A program made the translations under genes and the position numbers. A stretch of 64,000 nucleotides of DNA, taken from CAZFLM01 sp964519955 (GTDB lineage Bacteria > Armatimonadota > Chthonomonadetes > Chthonomonadales > CAJBBX01). The stretch covers positions 62,001 to 126,000 of the forward strand of contig CAZFLM010000006.1 in assembly GCA_964519955.1 (NCBI GenBank), written 5' to 3'. Of the stretch, positions 46,876-55,158 are shown piece by piece. The notes below the pieces were generated by a model. That model saw only the letters and a list, made by a program, of their open reading frames with translations, made no database searches and was not told the DNA's origin. Each line of letters starts with the position of its first letter. Positions within the stretch are counted from its first letter, which is position 1.

Positions 46876-47456
46876 TGCCGGGACCACTGCCGAAGCACAT
46901 CGTGGTGGATGCGTGCGTGGCCCAGCAGTGCGGCGTGCAGGAACCGCCTAAGGCGGAGAGCAAGCCCTGCCGCGACTTCCTCACCGCCATGCTCGGCACC
47001 AAGCACGTCCTGGCCATGAGCGGCGCGCTAGGGGACGAGTGGCGCAGGCATGCGACGTCCTACGCTACGCACTGGTACGCCGACATGCTGGCCCGACGGC
47101 GCGTGGCGCGGTGGTCGCCGCCGGAGTTGCCCGACGCGCGCCAGGCAGTCGAAGCGTTTCTGTCCGATCCGGCCGACTGCGCCGAGGCGCTCAAGGACTG
47201 GCACCTTGTGCTGGTGGCCGACGTGAAGGACCGCACCATCGTGTCGGTCGACAGGAAGGCGCGCTTTCGGTTCGCTCGCTGTGCGCAGGGCGCCAACGTG
47301 CCCGAGTTGATGCGCCTCGTGTGGGTGAACCCCGACGACGGCGCAGATGCCGACGACCAGACCGAGTTCGACGCGGTCCTCTGGGTCAGGGATGGCGCCA
47401 GACCCGAGGAGCACCGGAAGCTCGCCAACTACCCACTGCGGGGCCATACGCCGTAG
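46875..47456 (+). CDS. PIN-like putative nuclease paired with the AAA ATPase
   Basis: The product is 193 residues from ATG 46875, translationally coupled to the ATPase. I do not recognise a named family, but the acidic residues follow a PIN-type pattern: D12 in HIVVDACVAQQCG, E55 in ALGDEWRRH, D108 in LKDWHLVLVADVKDR, and D126 in TIVSVDRKARF. PIN domains are metal-dependent RNases common in toxins. The C-terminal half after residue 140 is acidic (NPDDGADADDQTEFDAVLWV). With an adjoining OLD-like ATPase it looks like the effector of a sensor-effector pair. There is no signal peptide. Both family and function are inferences from motifs and context. Confidence 0.65.
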   Translation: MPGPLPKHIVVDACVAQQCGVQEPPKAESKPCRDFLTAMLGTKHVLAMSGALGDEWRRHATSYATHWYADMLARRRVARWSPPELPDARQAVEAFLSDPADCAEALKDWHLVLVADVKDRTIVSVDRKARFRFARCAQGANVPELMRLVWVNPDDGADADDQTEFDAVLWVRDGARPEEHRKLANYPLRGHTP

Positions 47457-47505
47457 CCGCCAGCCCCAAACCCCCAAGTCCCAAGTCCCATCGCCCAAAT
47501 AGCTA

Positions 47506-47534
47506 TTGACACGCCGAATCCCCACTGGTATACT
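47506..47534 (+). promoter_or_regulatory. Consensus sigma-70 promoter of the structured RNA / ABC exporter
   Basis: TTGACA (47506-47511) and TATACT (47529-47534) are spaced by exactly 17 bp, the best promoter in the window. The expected start is about 47541. Confidence 0.85.
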
Positions 47535-47540
47535 GGCCGG

Positions 47541-47798
47541 GTTCGACATCCTGACGAAAGGAGAAGGCGCGCGCCCCATCGGCGCGGCCTGCGCATCGAC
47601 AATGCAGAAGGTGCCCATCATCGTGGATCGCAAGGCACATGCGCGCCAGGGCCTTATTGCGTCTCGCGGCCCGGCTACCAGCCTTTCTCCTCGCGCCCGG
47701 ATTCACGGAGGCTCTCGAACCTAGACCCTCCTGACCCGATCTTCCCCGACGCTACGGGCGCGCTGGATGTGTGAGGCGCGCAGCCCGTAGCGTTTTTT
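47541..47798 (+). ncRNA. Structured non-coding RNA or regulatory leader, unknown class
   Basis: A strong promoter ends at 47534 and a strong intrinsic terminator ends at 47798, leaving a transcript of about 258 nt without a good reading frame. Hand folding finds GTTCGA (47541-47546) with TCGAAC (47715-47720), GGAGAAGG (47560-47567) with CCTTTCTCC (47682-47690), GCGCAT with ATGCGC, and GTGCC with GGCAC nested between. This leaves an internal bubble of about 13 by 24 nt. It could be a free sRNA or an attenuating leader of the ABC exporter gene whose ATG is at 47873. I do not recognise a known class. Confidence 0.6.
47749..47798 (+). terminator. Strong intrinsic terminator
   Basis: ACGCTACGGGC (47749-47759) pairs perfectly with GCCCGTAGCGT (47783-47793), extended inside by GCGC/GCGC, and is followed by six T (47793-47798). 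It is the only classical terminator with a U-run that I see in the window. Confidence 0.9.
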
Positions 47799-47872
47799 GT
47801 TTGCCGGTCTCTTTGGCGGTCCGGAGTTCCCGCAGTGGCATGTCCGGTCCGTGCTCCGCCCAAGGAGGAACC

Positions 47873-50080
47873 ATGTCCGAGGCAATCAGCGACCCCCAGT
47901 CGCAGCCGGCCGGTGTGCCGGAAGTTGGAGAGGACCCGAACCGCGTCCTCTTGAGCCTGGAAGCCGACCTCGACGAGGACGGCACGTTTGGCCGCCGCAC
48001 GCTCGAGGTGACGGCCGCCTGCGTGCGCGTCCTGCAGCCCGGCGGCGCCGTCTCCTTCCAGATGCCCATGGCCGACATCAAGACGGCCCGCAACGAGCCG
48101 CTCGTCGGCGGTGGTCGGCTGGAGGTGACGACGCAGGCCGGCGAGATCGTGCCCGTCATCGCCTACTCGCTCACGCACGCGGCCCGGTTCTCCGAGGCGG
48201 CGCGCGGCATCGAGCAGCTCGCCAAGGGCGAGGACCTGCGCATCAACGACAAGCAGCAGCGCACTCGCTGCGTGAAGTGCAACCGCCTGCTGCCCGAGAA
48301 GGACGGCATCTGCCCGGCCTGCATCAACCGCAACCGGACGTTCCTGCGGGTCGCGCGCTTCCTCAAGCCGTACAAGTGGTACGCGGTGCTGCTCGGCGTG
48401 CTCTCGCTCATCACGACGGCGCTCAACCTGGTGCCGCCGTATGTCCACGGCGCGCTCATCGACCACGTGCTCACGCCGCACCGCAACCTGTCGCTGCTGT
48501 TCGTCCTGGTGGGAGTGTGGGGAGGGGTGGTCGTCCTGGCGACGCTGACGCAAATCGCCACGGGCCGTCTCATCGCGTTCCTCGGCGGAAGCCTGGCCGC
48601 GGACCTGCGCAGCGCCGTCTACCGCGCCGTCGAGTACCTGCAGATGGCCTACTTTGACAAGAAGCAGGTCGGCGCCATCGCCAGCCGCGTCACCCAGGAC
48701 ACCGACCGCATCTGGTTCTTCCTGGTGGACGGCCTGCCGTACGCGGTGACCAACGGGCTGCTGATGATCGGCATCGCGCTGTTCCTGTTCGCGACGAACT
48801 GGCGGCTCGCGCTGGCGGTGCTCACGCCCATGCCGGTGGTCGGGCTCATCAGCGCCATCTTCTGGAAGCCCATGTCGCAGATGTTCCACCGCGTGGGGCA
48901 GAAGTGGGCGCGCTTCCACACGCACCTGAACGAGTCGCTGCACGGAATCCGCGTGGTGAAGGCGTTCGCCAGCGAGGACCGCGAGTACGGCAAGTTCCAG
49001 CACTGCAACCGGGAGCTGCGCGACGCCGGCGTCAGTGCCGACTCCCGCTGGTACACGATCTTCGGGGCCATGACGCTCTTCACCGGCATGGGCACGCTCA
49101 TCAACTGGATCGTCGGCGGCAGCATGGTCTACCGCGGCGAGTTGTCTCTCGGCGACCTGGTGCGCGTGAACTCGCTGATCGCGCTCATCTACGGCCACCT
49201 GCAGTGGTTCGGCGACCTCAACCAGTGGTTCAGCCGCGCGATGGCCGGGGCGGAGCGCATCTTCGAGGTCATCGACTCGGAGCCCGAGATCGTTGGACCG
49301 GATGCACCCGCGCACGCCATCGACGGCGAGGTGACGTTCGAGAACGTGCGCTTCGGCTACGACAAGTCGAACCCGGTGCTGAAGGGCCTCACGTTCACCG
49401 CGAAGCCGGGCGAGATGATCGGCCTCGTCGGCAAGTCCGGCGCCGGCAAGTCGACCACGATCAACCTGATCTGCCGGTTCTACGAGCCGGACTCCGGCAA
49501 CATCCGGATCGACGGGAGAGACTACCGCGACATCTCGCTGCCCGACATGCGCCGGCAGATCGGCGTGGTGCTGCAGGAGCCGTTCCTGTTCAACGGGACG
49601 ATCGCGGAGAACATCGCCTACGGCAAGCCGGACGCTACGTTCGAGCAGGTGATGGAGGCCGCCCGCGCCGCCAACGCGCACAGCTTCATCCTCGCCAAGT
49701 CCGACGGGTACGACACGATCGTCGGCGAGCGCGGCGCGAAGCTGTCCGGCGGCGAGCGTCAGCGCATCTCCATCGCCCGCGCGATCCTGCACGACCCGCG
49801 CATCCTCATCCTCGACGAGGCCACCTCGTCGGTGGACGTGGAGACGGAGAAGCAGATCCAGGAAGCGGTCGGCCGCCTCATCTCGGGCCGCACGACCTTC
49901 GCCATCGCGCACCGCCTCTCGACGCTGCGCAACGCGACGAAGCTCATCGTCCTGGAGAAGGGCGAGATCGCCGAGATGGGCACGCACGCCGAGTTGATGC
50001 GAAACGACGGCGTCTTCTGCAAGCTCGTCGAAACGCAGAGCGCCATCAACGAGATCATCGGCATCGGCACCGGCGGATAG
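47873..50080 (+). CDS. ABC exporter (permease-ATPase fusion) with PH-like and zinc-ribbon N-terminus
   Basis: The product is 735 residues from ATG 47873 behind AAGGAGGAA. Residues 1-125 form an unusual soluble region of beta strands (RRTLEVTAACVRVLQPGGAVSFQMP), followed by a zinc ribbon CVKCNRLLPEKDGICPAC at about 125-142. Then come six membrane helices (about 160-430) and the ATPase: Walker A GLVGKSGAGKST, LQEPFLFNGTIAENIAYG, signature KLSGGERQRISIARAI, Walker B ILILDEATSSVD. The layout matches ABC transporters that I recall being annotated as associated with cyanophycin metabolism and occurring with DUF1854 proteins; a DUF1854 gene is at 55159. The promoter and RNA at 47506-47798 lie directly upstream. 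Confidence 0.85.
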   Translation: MSEAISDPQSQPAGVPEVGEDPNRVLLSLEADLDEDGTFGRRTLEVTAACVRVLQPGGAVSFQMPMADIKTARNEPLVGGGRLEVTTQAGEIVPVIAYSLTHAARFSEAARGIEQLAKGEDLRINDKQQRTRCVKCNRLLPEKDGICPACINRNRTFLRVARFLKPYKWYAVLLGVLSLITTALNLVPPYVHGALIDHVLTPHRNLSLLFVLVGVWGGVVVLATLTQIATGRLIAFLGGSLAADLRSAVYRAVEYLQMAYFDKKQVGAIASRVTQDTDRIWFFLVDGLPYAVTNGLLMIGIALFLFATNWRLALAVLTPMPVVGLISAIFWKPMSQMFHRVGQKWARFHTHLNESLHGIRVVKAFASEDREYGKFQHCNRELRDAGVSADSRWYTIFGAMTLFTGMGTLINWIVGGSMVYRGELSLGDLVRVNSLIALIYGHLQWFGDLNQWFSRAMAGAERIFEVIDSEPEIVGPDAPAHAIDGEVTFENVRFGYDKSNPVLKGLTFTAKPGEMIGLVGKSGAGKSTTINLICRFYEPDSGNIRIDGRDYRDISLPDMRRQIGVVLQEPFLFNGTIAENIAYGKPDATFEQVMEAARAANAHSFILAKSDGYDTIVGERGAKLSGGERQRISIARAILHDPRILILDEATSSVDVETEKQIQEAVGRLISGRTTFAIAHRLSTLRNATKLIVLEKGEIAEMGTHAELMRNDGVFCKLVETQSAINEIIGIGTGG

Positions 50081-50101
50081 CGCATCCCGCCGGCGACGCA
50101 G

Positions 50102-50460
50102 CGGGCAGTAGGGCGGGGCCTCCGTGCCCCGCCGGGTCGTTGCCGTTCCCGCCGAATGCTGCACCACGCTGTGTCGGGGACGGGCGTCCCTGCCCGTCCA
50201 GGCACGACCCGCCGGGCCGTTGCAGTTCCCGCCGGACGACGTACCTTGCTGTGGTGGGGACGGGCGTCCCTGCCCGTCCAGGCACGACCCGCCGGGCCGT
50301 TGCAGTTCCCNNNNNNNNNNNNNNNNNNNNNNNNNNNNNNNNNNNNNNNNNNNNNNNNNNNNNNNNNNNNNNNNNNNNNNNNNNNNNNNNNNNNNNNNNN
50401 NNNNNNNNNNGCCGGACGACGTACCTTGCTGTGGTGGGGCGGGCGTCCCTGCCCGTCCAG
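50102..50460. repeat. 80-bp tandem hairpin array interrupted by the assembly gap
   Basis: A GTAGGGCGGGGCCTCCGTGC hairpin unit is followed by an array with an 80-bp period (for example GGCACGACCC at 50201 and 50281). Each unit carries GACGGGC-GTCCCT-GCCCGTC. The sequence left of the gap ends TGCAGTTCCC and the sequence right of it begins GCCGGACGAC, which is exactly the next base of the repeat unit. The gap therefore lies inside the array and its true length is unknown. Confidence 0.9.
50311..50410. other. Assembly gap (100 N)
   Basis: One hundred N, a conventional placeholder for a gap of unknown size. It falls within the 80-bp tandem array, so collapse of identical copies is the likely cause. 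No gene is interrupted. Confidence 0.98.
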
Positions 50461-50515
50461 GCAGGAGCTGGAGATCAACTGCCGAAGCAAACTAACAAGG
50501 AGATCAACTCGATCA

Positions 50516-51679
50516 ATGGAGATCCGCAAGCTGACCGACAACGACCGCGACGCCGTGTTCCGTGTGCTGTCGCACGCGTTCATGAACGGTGACCGAGACC
50601 CGTCCTGGTTCAACGAGCCCATGCCGCCGCTCGAGTCGTGGGGCGTGTGGGAGGGTGATCGGCTCGAAGCGACCGCGACGGTCCTCGCCTTCGACATGCA
50701 CCTCGGCGGCGACGCCGTAGCGAAGATGGGCGGCGTGGCCGGGGTCGCCAGCCTCCCGGCAAGCCGCGGCAAGGGCTATGCGCGCGACGTGCTGGCGCAG
50801 GCCCTCGAAGGCATGCGCGACGCCGGCCAGACCGTCTCGATCCTGTTCCCGTTCAACCATGACTTCTATCGCGGCCTGGGCTGGGATTGGGTGGGGCACA
50901 CGCGCCGCTACTCGGTGCCCAGCAGGGCGCTCCGCGGCTCGCCGGAGACCGAGCGCGTCCGCGAGATGACCGAGGCGGATCGCGACGCGGTGGTCGATGT
51001 CTACACGCGGTTCGCGGCAGGCTATCGCGGCATGATCCGTCGCCACCCCGTGCACTGGGATCAGATCGTGAAGGACACGGAGAAGGAGTTCGCCTACTCC
51101 TACGTCTACGACGGTCCGTCCGGCATCGAGGGCTACCTCACGTATCGCGGCGGCAAGCGCGAGGAGACGCACATCCGCGAGTTCCTCTGCCTGACGCCTG
51201 CCGCTCGCCGGGGGCTCCTGGGCCTGCTGCGGCGCCTGCAGATGCAGGTCGACAAGTTCCAGTGGTATGCCCCGGGCGACGACCTGCTGTGGCACGACCT
51301 GCTGAGCTGGGACCTGGAGGCGCGCTTCGGGCCCACCACGATGGGGCGACTGGTCGACGTGCGAGCGGCGCTCCGGCTGCAGCAGCCCGGCCCCGAGAAG
51401 CGCGGCGCGGCCAACGTGGCGGTCACCGATCACATGGCGCCGTGGAACGCCGGCACGTGGCGCGTCGAGTTCGAGGGCAGCGCGGTCTCGGCGGAGCCGA
51501 CGATGGCTGCGGCGGACGTCGAGCTAGACATCCGCGCGCTGTCGCAGGCCTGGTTCGGCATTCCCACGCTCGACGAGGTGCGCCGCGCGGAGCGCGTGAC
51601 CGTGACCAGCGAGCCCGGCTACGAGGCCCTCCGAGACCTGCTCGCCGGCCCGCCCATGTGGATCAGCGACCACTTCTAG
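50516..51679 (+). CDS. Eis-like GNAT N-acetyltransferase with sterol-carrier-type C-terminal domain
   Basis: The product is 387 residues from ATG 50516 (AAGGAGA upstream). The first GNAT domain covers residues 1-135, with the acetyl-CoA loop VASLPASRGKGYARDVLAQAL and FPFNHDFYRGLGWDWVGH, typical of Eis/YitI proteins. The second, tandem GNAT-like domain runs to about 275 and the C-terminal part (DITALSQAWFG-like: LDIRALSQAWFGIPTLDE) is the sterol-carrier-like domain. The last residue is Phe (WISDHF), as in Eis, where the terminal carboxylate takes part in catalysis. It probably acetylates a polyamine, a peptide or an aminoglycoside-like amine. It sits alone. Confidence 0.85.
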   Translation: MEIRKLTDNDRDAVFRVLSHAFMNGDRDPSWFNEPMPPLESWGVWEGDRLEATATVLAFDMHLGGDAVAKMGGVAGVASLPASRGKGYARDVLAQALEGMRDAGQTVSILFPFNHDFYRGLGWDWVGHTRRYSVPSRALRGSPETERVREMTEADRDAVVDVYTRFAAGYRGMIRRHPVHWDQIVKDTEKEFAYSYVYDGPSGIEGYLTYRGGKREETHIREFLCLTPAARRGLLGLLRRLQMQVDKFQWYAPGDDLLWHDLLSWDLEARFGPTTMGRLVDVRAALRLQQPGPEKRGAANVAVTDHMAPWNAGTWRVEFEGSAVSAEPTMAAADVELDIRALSQAWFGIPTLDEVRRAERVTVTSEPGYEALRDLLAGPPMWISDHF

Positions 51680-51689
51680 AGGCGAAGTC

Positions 51690-51808
51690 GTCCACCGATG
51701 AACACCGATGAACGGCGATGAATGACAATGGGTGGGGGCGGGTCAGCCTGCTCGGACCACCACTAGCCGTTGCACTTCATCTCCGTGTGTCTCCGTTCAT
51801 CGGTGGAC
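51690..51808. repeat. Inverted repeat of a 14-bp motif upstream of the exonuclease
   Basis: GTCCACCGATGAAC (51690-51703) and its exact reverse complement GTTCATCGGTGGAC (51795-51808) enclose about 91 bp. A third copy, GTTCATCGGTGGAC, is at 52431-52444 after the exonuclease gene. ATGAACACCGATGAACGGCGATGAA next to the first copy (in part) suggests further degenerate copies. Confidence 0.75.
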
Positions 51809-51849
51809 GGTTGTGGTTGGTGTTAGCCCGCCAACGTAGGAGCCCGGCG

Positions 51850-52404
51850 ATGGCGATGGACCTGAGTCAGGTGCTGGTGGTGGACGTCGAGGCGACATGC
51901 TGGTCTGGTGCGCCGCCCGAAGGGCAGGAGCCCGAGATCATCGAGATCGGCTGGTGCGTGCTGGAGACGCCTGGGCGGACGATCGTGCGCAGCGGCGACA
52001 TCCTGGTTCGGCCGCAGCGCTCGTCGGTGTCGGCGTTCTGTACGGAGCTGACCACGCTGACGCAGGAGACGGTGGACGATGGCATCGGCTTCGCGGACGC
52101 TTGCGGCCTGCTGCGCGACGATGTGGGAGCCGGCCAGATGATGTGGGCGAGTTACGGCGACTACGACCGTCGCCAGTTCCGCCGACAGTGCTCCGGATGG
52201 TCCGTCGACTACCCATTCGCCGATAGTCACCTGAACATCAAGGTGCTGTTCGCGCTGATGCGGGGCGAGCCGCATGCGCCGGGCATGGCCGGCGCGCTCC
52301 GCGCGCTTGGGCTGCCGCTCCAGGGCACGCATCACCGAGCGTGCGACGACGCGGCGAACATCGCGAGTATCCTGGGCGCTCTGCTCCTCAGGGGCAGGGG
52401 CTAG
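51850..52404 (+). CDS. DEDDh-family 3'-5' exonuclease
   Basis: The product is 184 residues. ATG 51850 is favoured over the longer frame because TAGGAG lies 7 bp upstream and the protein begins right at the fold. VLVVDVEATCWSG is the DxE motif, ASYGDYDRRQFRRQC the second acidic site, and THHRACDDAANIASIL the Hx(4)D motif, so all five catalytic positions are present. It resembles the KapD/Eri1-like group of DEDDh enzymes that trim RNA 3' ends or short duplexes. The gene is framed by copies of the 14-bp repeat GTTCATCGGTGGAC. Confidence 0.85.
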   Translation: MAMDLSQVLVVDVEATCWSGAPPEGQEPEIIEIGWCVLETPGRTIVRSGDILVRPQRSSVSAFCTELTTLTQETVDDGIGFADACGLLRDDVGAGQMMWASYGDYDRRQFRRQCSGWSVDYPFADSHLNIKVLFALMRGEPHAPGMAGALRALGLPLQGTHHRACDDAANIASILGALLLRGRG

Positions 52405-52481
52405 ACCCGCACTATCGGTCCATCATCGCCGTTCATCGGTGGACGAATGGCGCTGCTGTCCAGACCCGAAGGTAGACACTC

Positions 52482-53279
52482 ATGACTCCGTTCGCGGCAG
52501 TACGCAAGCACCAGGCGACCGCATCGATGGCGGCGAGGGGGTTCCTCTGCGAGAGCCCGCTCTTCGCCATGGACTTCGTGCTGCGTCTCGTGCGCGTCAT
52601 GGTGCTGCTGGCCGTCTGGCGCGTGGTGCTGGCCGGCCGCGGCGTCGTGGGCGGCATGACGATGGCCGACGTGCTCACCTATACGCTCATCGCGGAGGCC
52701 TTCGCCGAGCCGTTGGACTGCCGCACCGGGCTGGAGTGGGCGTTCTGGGACGGGTCCATCGTCACGCGGATGCTGCGGCCCGTCGGCGTGTTCGGCGAGT
52801 TCGCGGCAGAGGCGGTTGGGAAGTGGGCGCTGCGGTTCTGCCTCTTCTCGGCGCCGCTGCTGGCCTGCGCGCCGCTGCTGGGCGTCAGCCCGCTTCCGGC
52901 GAGCCCCCTGGCGGGCCTCCTGTTCGCGCTCAGCATGGTCCTGGCGGTGTCCGTGGGCCTCGCGATCGAGTTCATCTTCTGCGCCATCGCGGTGGGCCTC
53001 GACCTGGAGCCCTACGCGGTGAACTCGGTGCGCGGCGCGGTGAGCTGGCTGCTGTCCGGCGCGTTCCTGCCGCTGGCGCTGTTTCCGTGGGGCGTGGGCG
53101 CGGCGTTCGCGTGGCTGCCGTTCGCGTCGATGGCCTCCGCGCCGCTCAGCATCTACACGGGCACGGGCGATCCGGTTCGCCTCCTCGCGCTGCAGATCGC
53201 GTGGGTCGCGGTGCTCTGGCCGATCGCCGTCTGGCTCTGGCGCACCTTCCGCGAGAGGATGGTGCCGCATGGAGGGTAG
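52482..53279 (+). CDS. ABC-2 type exporter permease, subunit 1
   Basis: The product is 265 residues from ATG 52482. Six hydrophobic segments are spaced as in ABC-2 permeases of the DUF990/YjhP-like group: a basic N-terminus (TPFAAVRKHQATASMAARG), AMDFVLRLVRVMVLLAVWRVV, then TLIAEAFAEPLDCRTGLEWAFWDGSIVTRMLRPVG as the long cytoplasmic loop (in parts). It overlaps subunit 2 by 11 bp. With the next two genes it forms a three-gene exporter whose cargo (lipid, polysaccharide or drug) is not evident. Confidence 0.8.
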   Translation: MTPFAAVRKHQATASMAARGFLCESPLFAMDFVLRLVRVMVLLAVWRVVLAGRGVVGGMTMADVLTYTLIAEAFAEPLDCRTGLEWAFWDGSIVTRMLRPVGVFGEFAAEAVGKWALRFCLFSAPLLACAPLLGVSPLPASPLAGLLFALSMVLAVSVGLAIEFIFCAIAVGLDLEPYAVNSVRGAVSWLLSGAFLPLALFPWGVGAAFAWLPFASMASAPLSIYTGTGDPVRLLALQIAWVAVLWPIAVWLWRTFRERMVPHGG

Positions 53280-54126
53280 GGGTGCGCTGTCGTCGGTTGC
53301 TCGCCTGCTCCGGCTCTGGCGGGTCTACGCCTACCTCGACGTGATGGCCGCCACGCGCTGCATGCGGGTGTTCCTCATGTGGTGGCTGTCGGACCTGGTC
53401 GGCGTGGTTGGCGCGGTGACGGGCATGGTGCTGCTGGCGGCGCGGTTCGATGGCATCGGTGCGTGGAGCCGCGACCAGATGCTCTTCATGCTCGGCTACT
53501 GCGCGCTGGTGGGCGGCCTGATGGGCACGCTGTTCGGCTACAACGTGGACCACATCAGCCGGCGAGTGGGGCGGGGGCAGATGGACCACACCCTGATCGA
53601 GCCGCAGCCGATCTGGATGACGCTGCTGACCGAGGGGTTCAGCCCGGCGTTCGGCTCCGCGCAGTTGCTGCCGGGCGTGGCGCTCCTGGCGTGGGCGTGG
53701 CCGCGCGTGTCTCCGCCCGTGACGCCGGCCTGGTACGCCCAGTTGGCGGTCTGCCTGCTCTCGTCGCTCACGCTGCAGGTCTCATTCCAGTACCTGTGGG
53801 GCAGCGCGGCCTTCTACGCCCCGCGCGGCGCCGAGGAGATCAACAGCTCCACGAACCTGATGATGATGGAGCTGAAGCCTTTCCCGCTGGATGGTGTGGC
53901 GCCCGCGCTCACCGCCAGCCTGCTGACGATCATCCCGGCGGGGTTCATCGGGTGGTACCCCTGCCGCTTCCTGCTGGGGCTCAACGCCACGCCGGCGGCC
54001 TTCTGGGGCACACCCATCGCCGCCATCGCGATGGCGGCACTTGCGGCGCTCGCATTCCGCCGCGGACTGAGACACTATGCACGAATTGGATCGAGCCGCT
54101 ACCTCGACATGGGACACCGTCGTTGA
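53269..54126 (+). CDS. ABC-2 type exporter permease, subunit 2
   Basis: The product is 285 residues from ATG 53269. It has the same arrangement as subunit 1: RLLRLWRVYAYLDVMAATR, six membrane helices, and a cytoplasmic loop GYNVDHISRRVGRGQMDHTLIEPQPIW (in part) where ABC-2 permeases of this type contact the ATPase. The two permeases probably form a heterodimer. Its 3' end overlaps the ATPase gene by 50 bp, an unusually long overlap, so either the ATPase starts later or translation is strongly coupled. Confidence 0.8.
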   Translation: MEGRGALSSVARLLRLWRVYAYLDVMAATRCMRVFLMWWLSDLVGVVGAVTGMVLLAARFDGIGAWSRDQMLFMLGYCALVGGLMGTLFGYNVDHISRRVGRGQMDHTLIEPQPIWMTLLTEGFSPAFGSAQLLPGVALLAWAWPRVSPPVTPAWYAQLAVCLLSSLTLQVSFQYLWGSAAFYAPRGAEEINSSTNLMMMELKPFPLDGVAPALTASLLTIIPAGFIGWYPCRFLLGLNATPAAFWGTPIAAIAMAALAALAFRRGLRHYARIGSSRYLDMGHRR

Positions 54127-55114
54127 GCTGAAGGGCGTCTGCAAGACCTTCCGCCAGCGCCAGCCCTCCGAGAGGTGGCAAGACATTCCGCGCAACCTGC
54201 TGCGGCCGCGCTTCCGCGAGGTCCAAGCGCTGCAGCACGTCGACCTGAGCATCGCCCGCGGCGAGATCGTGGCCTATGCGGGCCCGAATGGAGCGGGCAA
54301 GAGCACCACCATCAAGATGCTCTCCGGCATGCTCTCGCCCGACACCGGCACCGTGCGCTCGCTCGGCCTCGACCCCGTGCGCGACCGCGTCCGCCACGCC
54401 GCGCACATCGGCGTCGTCTTCGGCCAGCGTACCGAGCTGTGGTGGGATCAGCCGGTCGCCGCCACGTTCGAGTGGAAGCGCGTCGTGTGGGACATCCCGC
54501 GCGAGCGTTTTGACCGCATGACGGCGCTCGTCAAGGAGCTGCTCGGCCTGGGCGAGTTCTTCAACAGCCTGGCCCGTGAACTCAGCCTCGGCCAGCGGAT
54601 GCGCGCCGATCTCGGCCTGGCGCTCATCCACGAACCCGAGATCCTGTTCCTGGATGAGCCGACGCTCGGCCTCGACGTTCTGGCCAGGCGGCACGTGCTG
54701 CAGTTCGTCAAGGAGATCAACCGCGAGCGCCAGGTGACGGTCATGGTGACGAGCCACGACATGGGGGAGCTGGAGCAGCTCGCGGGCCGCATCGTGCTCA
54801 TCGACCGCGGTCGCATCGCCTTCGACGGCGACTTCGACCGCCTGCGCCGCAGCTTCTCGGATCGCCGCCACCTGACGATCGAGACGCGCAACGGCGTCAC
54901 GCCTGTGCTGGAGGGCGCGGAACTGGTGCGCAGCGAGGCGGGCCGCCACGAGTACGTCTTCGACGCGACCCGCGCCCAGGTGGCCGACCTGCTGCAGCAG
55001 GCGAACGCCCAGATCGACGTGCTCGACGTCGAGACCCACCGCGCCGAGATCGACGACGTCATCGCGGACATCTACGAACGCTGGCGCGACGACAAGCCCG
55101 CCGCTGCGCCGTAG
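54077..55114 (+). CDS. ABC exporter ATP-binding protein
   Basis: The product is 345 residues from ATG 54077, inside the end of the permease gene. VVELKGVCKTFRQRQPSERW opens the nucleotide-binding domain. Walker A is GPNGAGKSTT, the signature is LSLGQRMRADLGLALIH (LSLGQ form), Walker B EILFLDEPTLGLDVLAR, and the H-loop is VTSHDMGELEQLA. The C-terminal 90 residues (after RLRRSFSDRRHLTIET) are the extra domain seen in NatA/YhaQ-like and ABC-2 exporters. A GGACGC-TGCTTGCT-GCGTCC hairpin at 55115-55134 follows the stop. Confidence 0.88.
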   Translation: MHELDRAATSTWDTVVELKGVCKTFRQRQPSERWQDIPRNLLRPRFREVQALQHVDLSIARGEIVAYAGPNGAGKSTTIKMLSGMLSPDTGTVRSLGLDPVRDRVRHAAHIGVVFGQRTELWWDQPVAATFEWKRVVWDIPRERFDRMTALVKELLGLGEFFNSLARELSLGQRMRADLGLALIHEPEILFLDEPTLGLDVLARRHVLQFVKEINRERQVTVMVTSHDMGELEQLAGRIVLIDRGRIAFDGDFDRLRRSFSDRRHLTIETRNGVTPVLEGAELVRSEAGRHEYVFDATRAQVADLLQQANAQIDVLDVETHRAEIDDVIADIYERWRDDKPAAAP

Positions 55115-55134
55115 GGACGCTGCTTGCTGCGTCC
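55115..55134. repeat. Small hairpin repeat GGACGC/GCGTCC (first copy)
   Basis: GGACGCTGCTTGCTGCGTCC occurs here directly after the exporter ATPase stop and again near 57910 ahead of the fourth PilT gene's end. The related GGGCGCCGCTCGCTGCGCCC occurs at 59767 and 59830. Each folds into a 6-bp or longer stem. Confidence 0.75.
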
Positions 55135-55158
55135 TCCCGTGGACGAGGAGGTACCCAG

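Noticed and set aside
47541..47748. 6S RNA
   Set aside because: There is a central bubble, but the closing stem is only 6-8 bp and the terminal part branches. Without a covariance search I prefer unknown class.
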